The position numbers and the translations under genes were made by a program. The notes below the pieces were generated by a model. It did not search any database, was not told where the DNA came from, and saw only the letters and a program-made list of their open reading frames with translations. This document shows, piece by piece, positions 57,883 through 64,000 of a stretch of 64,000 nucleotides of DNA; position 1 is the stretch's first letter, and every line of letters starts with the position of its first letter. Source of the DNA: Oscheius dolichura (lineage: Eukaryota > Nematoda > Chromadorea > Rhabditida > Rhabditidae); the NCBI GenBank assembly GCA_932521035.1, contig OW051496.1, positions 3,658,001 through 3,722,000 on the forward strand, read 5' to 3'.

Positions 57883-58481
57883 TGGGTGCGCCCGTTACAA
57901 AACGCCTAGCTAGAATTTGATGGAGAATCGAATGGCACATTTAGTTTTTTGTAAAAGACTCATGTTTTATAAGAAATTATGACTTTAAAAATACATTTGT
58001 CTATATCTCGGCGGTATGAATCGATTCTGCTTTCTCCAAAAATTTTTTAAATTGATTGAAGTATATAAATTTTAGAAAGTAGTTACATTTTTAAAAAAAA
58101 TCACAGCTTCTAGATGATTTCATAATTTTAAGCATTTACTATATGTAAGCATAAACAAAGCAAAAATAAATAATAAAATATAAGATAAAATTGTAATTGA
58201 AACAATGTGACCTTTTCGATATTCACATTTTAGCCTTTTGTAGCCAAACTAGCATCTATTCGCATAATGTTTTTTTTTGTAAATGTTGTTACACATACCG
58301 TTGCCAATTGTTAGAAAAAATATTACACAAATTGGCTTTCTCCAAAATTATAAAAATGTTATTTAGTGATCACTGGCTTATAGTAAAAGATCGAGATTAG
58401 TAAAACACTGCAAATTAATTTTCATTTTATGCATTTTTCTCAATAATGTGATATTCATTTTTTCTGATTTTTATTGCAGTA
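57883..58481. other. A+T-rich spacer
   Basis: No gene recognised. Very A+T-rich sequence before the left end of the Tc1/mariner-type element. Confidence 0.5.
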
Positions 58482-59642
58482 CAGTGCGTCAAGAAAGTAT
58501 AAGTCCACCCCGTTTTTCACCAGATTGCGGGCACTCTGTTAACTTCAAAGTTTGATATTGTTATTATCTGAAAGAGCAGCCTCAATAACCCCTAATAGTT
58601 TCTCAATTACTCAAAAATACGATAGTTCCGGCTGTTGGCCCGCGGAACACTGAAAACCGCTGTCAAGAAAGTATAAGTCCACGCGCGGAATATCGCGACT
58701 TCCATGGGATATTTTGGATTCTTCCAATTTCTTTTGTTCGTATGGGTGGGCTGGCTTGTTCTTTACCAATATTGATAAGAAAAATGGCACATCCAGAAGA
58801 AAAATATATTGCTTGACCCGAATTACTCCGCGCCGCCTCCTCACACCATAGCCCATCAAAACGATATTTTCAGCTAATGAAAATGGTCTTAAACGATTTA
58901 TCAGCATCGATTTACATAGGCAAAATCGTTTTAATAATCTTTCCCTGCAAATACATCCTTTTTGATCCCCCCAAAGCATGCCTGGACGCGATCATCAGTC
59001 TTCCGGGCATGCTTCGGTTACAGTAAAAAGGTGTTCTCAGCAACAGAATATATGATTTTTTTGCTAGCAATCTCTACTTTCATAAACCACTAGCTAGAGA
59101 GTTAGACTGATAGGGCGGTTCGACTGAGCACAAAGCAAAGCTGAGCAAAAAACAAGCCAATTCCGAGGGGGTTTTGCTTCTTCCAAATGGTAGAAAACAG
59201 CTTCCCAACTAAATCGATGCTGATAAATCGTTTAAAACCATTTTCAACAGCTGAAAATATCGTTTTGACGGGCTATGGTGTGAGGAGGCGGCGCGGAGTA
59301 ATTCGGGTCAAGCAATATATTTTTCTTCTGGATGTGCCATTTTTCTTATCAATATTGGTAAAGAACAAGCCAGCCCACCCATACGAACAAAAGAAATTGG
59401 AAGAATCCAAAATATCCCATGGAAGTCGCGATATTCCGCGCGTGGACTTATACTTTCTTGACAGCGGTTTTCAGTGTTCCGCGGGCCAACAGCCGGAACT
59501 ATCGTATTTTTGAGTAATTGAGAAACTATTAGGGGTTATTGAGGCTGCTCTTTCAGATAATAACAATATCAAACTTTGAAGTTAACAGAGTGCCCGCAAT
59601 CTGGTGAAAAACGGGGTGGACTTATACTTTCTTGACGCACTG
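58482..59642. mobile_element. Tc1/mariner-type element with IR/DR ends
   Basis: 1161 bp, ends CAGTGCGTCAAGAAAGTATA, flanked by TA (58480-58481, 59643-59644). The arms are about 480 bp each and nearly identical in inverted orientation. Within each arm the 20-bp GTCAAGAAAGTATAAGTCCA occurs twice, 174 bp apart (58488, 58662 and the mirrored 59443, 59617), the inverted/direct-repeat layout of transposase-binding sites in Tc1-like elements. Open frames in the arms mirror each other and look incidental; there is no DDE transposase. Confidence 0.9.
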
Positions 59643-59727
59643 TATTCTCGTCGCATTATGAGCTTCTTTTTTTTCGCATTATGAGTTTTGATATAAAAAT
59701 TCTAAAAAGCAAAAAATTTGTCGTCGG

Positions 59728-59790
59728 CGGGGATCGAACCCTCGACCGTTATATCGTTAGCCACATGACCAGAATTTGATCCGGAAAACG
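59728..59790 (-). repeat. tRNA-like remnant
   Basis: On the - strand: CATGTGGCTAACGATATAAC then GAGGGTTCGATCCCCGCCGA. A B-box/T-arm is clear, but the length is too short and the acceptor pairing incomplete for a working tRNA. Confidence 0.5.
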
Positions 59791-59847
59791 AGTTCGCAGT
59801 TGCGCTGTTAAATGGCGAATATCTTGGCACTGAATGATCCGAATTGG

Positions 59848-62800
59848 TTACTCTAAAAACAAAAGTTGTAAGTTACAACGAGATCTCTCGATTGGTGCCA
59901 AAACCTTTGGGATGCGACCAAATCTAGGTTTCACTTTGCGGTCCCTAACTAACGTGGAGGTTGTTGTAGTGCTTCCCGGGGGTTGCGGAGTTTGGCTAGG
60001 CATAAAAGGCTCGGTTTCTGTATCGGTTGTTGCTCTACGTTCGTTTTCATAGTCGTCTGACGAATCATGAGAGTGTAACTGGATAATCTCTCCGGAGCTA
60101 TGGCCATTTTCCTAAACAGTATTTTGCACAGGGATCAACGCTTTGTTTCTCTCGAAATTTTACCCATCATGCAAAGTGGTGTAATCAATTTGCAGCCATC
60201 TTATCACTTACCACATCAACAGTTCCAGGCTTAGGCTTTCTTTCAAAATTCAGCAGAGTTTTTTTTCTGTAAGTTATTGTATCATGAGGGAAAGCTATAA
60301 GATTACGGTGCATTTTTTCTGAGTATTTGAGATGCTGGTAGACCGTTTTCTCCTTTCTAAACAGTATTTTGAACAAGAATGAAAAGATTTACTTTAGAAT
60401 CCGTTGTTCCACTTCCGTTTTCAGGACTGATTTCCGCGTTCCGGCATTTTCTACACCTGAAATGTGAAACTTAGCCATTTCTCCAAATAAACCAACGTTA
60501 TCCAACTATAAAAACCCCAGAATGCTTCCAAATCTGCTATCAATTCTGCCTGAATATTTCGCGTTTTTTTCTTATAAAAAGTGCGGATGAAACCTGCTTG
60601 CGAAGTCGCCGTCCTTTGGAGTTGTCCATCAGTTTACTGATATCTTCTACAGCCAAACTAACCAACAGATTCAGTAGAAGAATATGCAGACAGATACAGA
60701 ACACGAAGAAGACGAAATAAGCTATAGTGCTCGGGTAGGTTGCTGCGCTGTCCGTATCAGAGCTGGTGGTATTTTGGAGACTTGAATAACACTGTTTTAT
60801 GACCAATACTGTCCTACCTTTCTGAGGGGAAAAACAATTCATCAAAGTCGAATTCGCCTGTCACCATAGCCAATGTTTTACCAACAATACCGACTACGAA
60901 AGGGAGAGTTGAATTCCGATAGAAGAATGGTTTCTGAAAAGGAAGTCATTGTCCGTTTTCAATGGATTCCATTACGAGCTAACCTACCGCCTTATGAAAC
61001 AGAGTATAAAAAGCAGTGCTGAAACAAAAAAGGAACATTATAAAGATCAAGATGACCTTCAGAAATATCTTCAAAATTGAATAAAACATCTCAATATAGA
61101 GCCCTATTTTACTGAAAATTAAGATCAAGTTGGTGGTTTTGGAGTAACAACCACTTACAGTGGGATGACTTTCAGCTTCATGAACAAATCAAACCACGAG
61201 ATGAAAAGACACAAAATAATGAGGACCAACTCCCATTGTTCAAGGAACTGCAACTAAAAGTAGCTATAAGAAGACACTGTCTAAAAGACAAACCATTCTC
61301 CAATGGTTTACCAAGATTACCAGAAAGGATAAGACGTATAAAATACACTCCACCATATCCTGCTTATTGACAAATTTTGACCGTTGAATACGCGCTTCTA
61401 TGATCTGTTTGACGGATAAGACCACGGTAACCACGAGGAAAATCCACCAAATAACTGAAACTCCATGATGATTATCAATTTTTTCGCCAACCATATTTGT
61501 CCTTTCCATATTGCTGCTCCTTATGTCCATTTTTAGTTATATTTGCTCCGTATGTAACACAGTAGCAAGTAATACACAGTAGATGCACAAAAATGACAAA
61601 AAGATCTAGAAGAAGAAGAGAGATCATTGAAACAGGTGAAGTCTCACCAATGTAATACGGGAAGATATATTTGAAATTATGGTCAATGTATGAAAAAACA
61701 CGGGGGTCACTCAAAATTTTGCCTCCTTTTAATTTAGACTAAATGTTTTCCCTATATTACGAATTGAATGCTTACCATTTCTTTGAAGATCCTCTTTCCA
61801 TTTTCACTGACTATAAAAGTGAGATAAGATTTTATCGAAATCAAGGCCTACCATCCTCTATAGATCCTCCGTCTCCCTTGCTCTTAAATTTTTCAAAGAT
61901 TTCAGGAAGCGCTTTAGGGCATGTTCTTTTCCAGTCTTTGAACGTTTTCTTTTCTTGTGGTGTCCATGGACATTTCCATTTATGGTTTTTAAGGTACTTC
62001 ATATCTTCGTTAATAACCTCGTTGATGCATTCTCGCGAAGCAACAACCAGCAACTTTGATAGGATCTGATTGTCCTGTTTCTGGTTTCCCTGTTTGGCTG
62101 CTTTCTAAAATACTTGAAAATTAGGGCATTACCTACAGTAACCTGAATATGCGCGGGTTTGATCTGCTTACGAATCGCCTCGCTCTTGCCGAGTAAAGTT
62201 TCAATACAGTCGATATCATCAGTTCCAATGGCCTGGTTTAAAACATGATCAATGTTTTCCTCGTCCAGAAGGTTGTCACAACCCAAAGTAAGGAGATATG
62301 CAAGGATAGAAAGGTTAACTGAAAAGATAAAAGAAGTGTGCTGAATGAAAAATGGAGAAAAGGTTGGTTTCCGCTCCTAAAACAAAAGGGTTCTCGTAGA
62401 AAGGTTGCCCCGGTTCATTTTCGGAGTGGAAAGACTCTGACCATTTCCAGTTTTCAGCCTGAAGAGGTACTTATCGTCTTTGAGTAATGAATCCTTCCAT
62501 CCGTAGTCGAAAAAGTCGAGAATCAATTTATTATCGCATTCATTCAGCCACTGCAACACATGCAGCTGGTCTGCCTCAACCGCCACATGGGCCGGACTGT
62601 GGAAATTCACGTCCAGGACTCGTAATGATGCCCCTTTCCTATACAGAGCCTAAAGATGCGAATAAAAGGCCAAAGCAAGTGTTTAGATTACTTTGCAAAT
62701 GTCCAGATCTCCCTGTCTACAAGCCAAGTGCATCAGTCTTTCGCCTTTCCATATTCCCGGTTCCCTAGATACCGTTTCATTTAGGAGGTTATCTAGGTTA

Positions 62801-63471
62801 CTGTAGACCTCTTTACATCCTTCCAAATCTTGTAAACATTTCTGAAAATAGAGGACATTGTAGAAATCTAGACTACCGCCCTTGAGCTTACCTCCAAGTT
62901 CAAGATATCGCCCATTTTGACGGCTGCTTGGAGCTTCTCAGCCAATTCAATTCTTTTATCGTATGGTAACTGTTTTCTTGGGTCAGAGCTCTTCAAAAAT
63001 GCTAATGTATGGTTAAAAAAAGAGAATCCATCTTATAACCTTCAGGATCCTTCAAATAGGCGGCAACATTCCTATATTTCCTCTCATCGGCCAATTTCGT
63101 CATCACGTCCTTCTTCCAAGCATCGCTTTTGCTATACAACGCTTGTAGTAACGGAACCCTGTCGTGTTCGACGATTCTCCGGTAAAAATTAACATCGAAA
63201 AGTTTCTCTGCTACCGCTGTCTTCATAAAATCCTCAGCAACTTTATTTAGGAATACTGTAATTCTCACATTTGACTCCTTCCCTTCAATCACTGACTTTT
63301 TTGGAGGGCCACATCCAAACAATCCTTGTATCCAATACAACAAATCTTAGCGAAGATTCCAGCCAAAACGGGACCGGGTTCTCTTTCGTCTCTCGACACG
63401 CTACAGTAATACAAGAGAGTGGCAAGTTGGACAGAATCGCTAAAAACGACAGATTGATATGAAACCAAGTA
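59848..63471 (-). CDS. TRPA-type cation channel, gene B (5' end outside or not found)
   Basis: Exon-for-exon paralogue of TRPA-A. The first visible exon (about 63290-63468, after TCGTTTTTAG) has SVQLATLLYYCSVSRDE. Then FYRRIVEHDRVPLLQALY, WKGERLMHLACRQGDLDICK, SPAHVAVEADQLHVLQWL (ankyrin-type), membrane exons (YCVTYGANI, DMVECILYVLSFL), the pore region, and S6 LLLNLLVSLAVEDI. A 50-bp intron near 60560 leads to QAELIADLEAFW, then CRKCRN. The C-terminal exons differ from gene A: a basic segment (60180-60350) and a Ser/Thr-rich tail (HSHDSSDDYENERR, PPGSTTTTSTL) ending at 59848. The N-terminal helical units seen in gene A are not visible up to the window edge. Confidence 0.8.
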
Positions 63472-63479
63472 AAGCATAA

Positions 63480-64000
63480 TTTTCTAGCAGTGTGGAACAG
63501 CATACCCCAGGCTTGTTCGAGATCTCGATTTCGTCTCGAGACGTCTCGATTTCGAGACAAAGGTTTTCCGCCGTCTCGATCTCGTCTCGAAATTTCGAGT
63601 GGCCGAGTACAACAAATTGCCTTATTTACTCCATTTTTCGGTGGGGCGAGCATTATCTTCTGTCTACATTTTTATTCTCTTCCATCTAATTGACAAATTT
63701 AATCTCTAGAACATTTTTGCGTAGTGTATTGAACCAGCAAGTCACGTTTTCCCCCTTTGACGGTATGGTTTAACCTCATTTTGATTTGACTGTGAAGGCA
63801 GACTCTCGCCAATTCAAGTCTTTTACCATGAATCGTATCCTTAGAACTGCGTAGAACAACTGCCGTAAACGTATTTATAGAAGACTGAATCAATATTAGA
63901 AGAGGCTTCGGAGAATAGTTGGCCAAAACGGTATACCAAAGCGGACGAAAGTCCATAAAAAATAAGTGATGAGTGCTATTCTCAAACGTATTGCTCCCTT
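63480..64000. other. Right edge, no supported gene
   Basis: Contains a TCTCGA-rich palindromic cluster at 63520-63597 (CGTCTCGAGACGTCTCGA). No exon matching the missing TRPA-B N-terminus was recognised. Confidence 0.4.

Noticed and set aside
58611..59513. Two similar proteins of about 110 residues on opposite strands
   Set aside because: They are the mirrored arms of the Tc1/mariner-type element; the frames are side effects of the inverted repeat.
1..64000. A CRISPR array or bacterial operon structure
   Set aside because: No regularly spaced short repeats; genes are intron-rich and eukaryotic.

Overview
This window looks like nuclear DNA of a nematode. Most genes are split by very short introns (about 38-60 bp) with GT donors and T-rich acceptors ending in TTTTCAG or TTTTAG. 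The gene set is also nematode-like: a Sre-like serpentine chemoreceptor, a UDP-glucuronosyltransferase fragment, a C-type lectin, Ly6/sleepless-like secreted proteins and two TRPA channels. I cannot name the species.

Left third (1-20000): a tandem kelch family. Two kelch genes and a decayed third copy lie on the + strand (181-4975), followed by two Ly6-like genes (- strand, 5085-5502 and 7314-7749). Four kelch genes follow on the - strand (9565-17464). A fragment of C-type lectin (15342-15521) lies between the last two, and an intact C-type lectin gene (17680-19974) lies just upstream of the last one, so a lectin+kelch pair appears to have been duplicated. The kelch proteins lack a BTB domain. 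Where the 5' exons survive they begin with short coiled-coil exons and continue into a propeller encoded mainly by two exons, joined at a conserved phase-2 intron.

Middle (20400-48740): a gene with a ZSWIM1/3-like N-terminal domain (20477-22229), the Sre-like receptor (23819-27049), a diverged kelch gene (27834-29454), a kelch relic, and a UGT gene lacking both ends. One UGT intron carries a 1255-bp terminal-inverted-repeat element that encloses its own 161-codon ORF. Three more kelch genes follow (34147-35624, 44793-46039, 46556-48736). Between them lie a foldback element, a Ser/Thr kinase gene flanked by large inverted repeats, and a truncated non-LTR retrotransposon that inserted beside one of two recently duplicated kelch loci.

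Right quarter (49180-63480): a small gene for a secreted six-cysteine peptide, then two TRPA channel genes on the - strand, each followed downstream by a related coiled-coil ORF. The region also holds several MITEs, including a 1161-bp Tc1/mariner-type element with nested direct repeats in its ends.

The genes do not form one pathway. The common theme is surface or recognition proteins (kelch, lectin, Ly6, chemoreceptor, TRPA) expanding by local duplication in a transposon-rich region. Exon structures were read by eye from splice sites and paralogue comparison; each feature gives the whole gene span, with introns described in the evidence.
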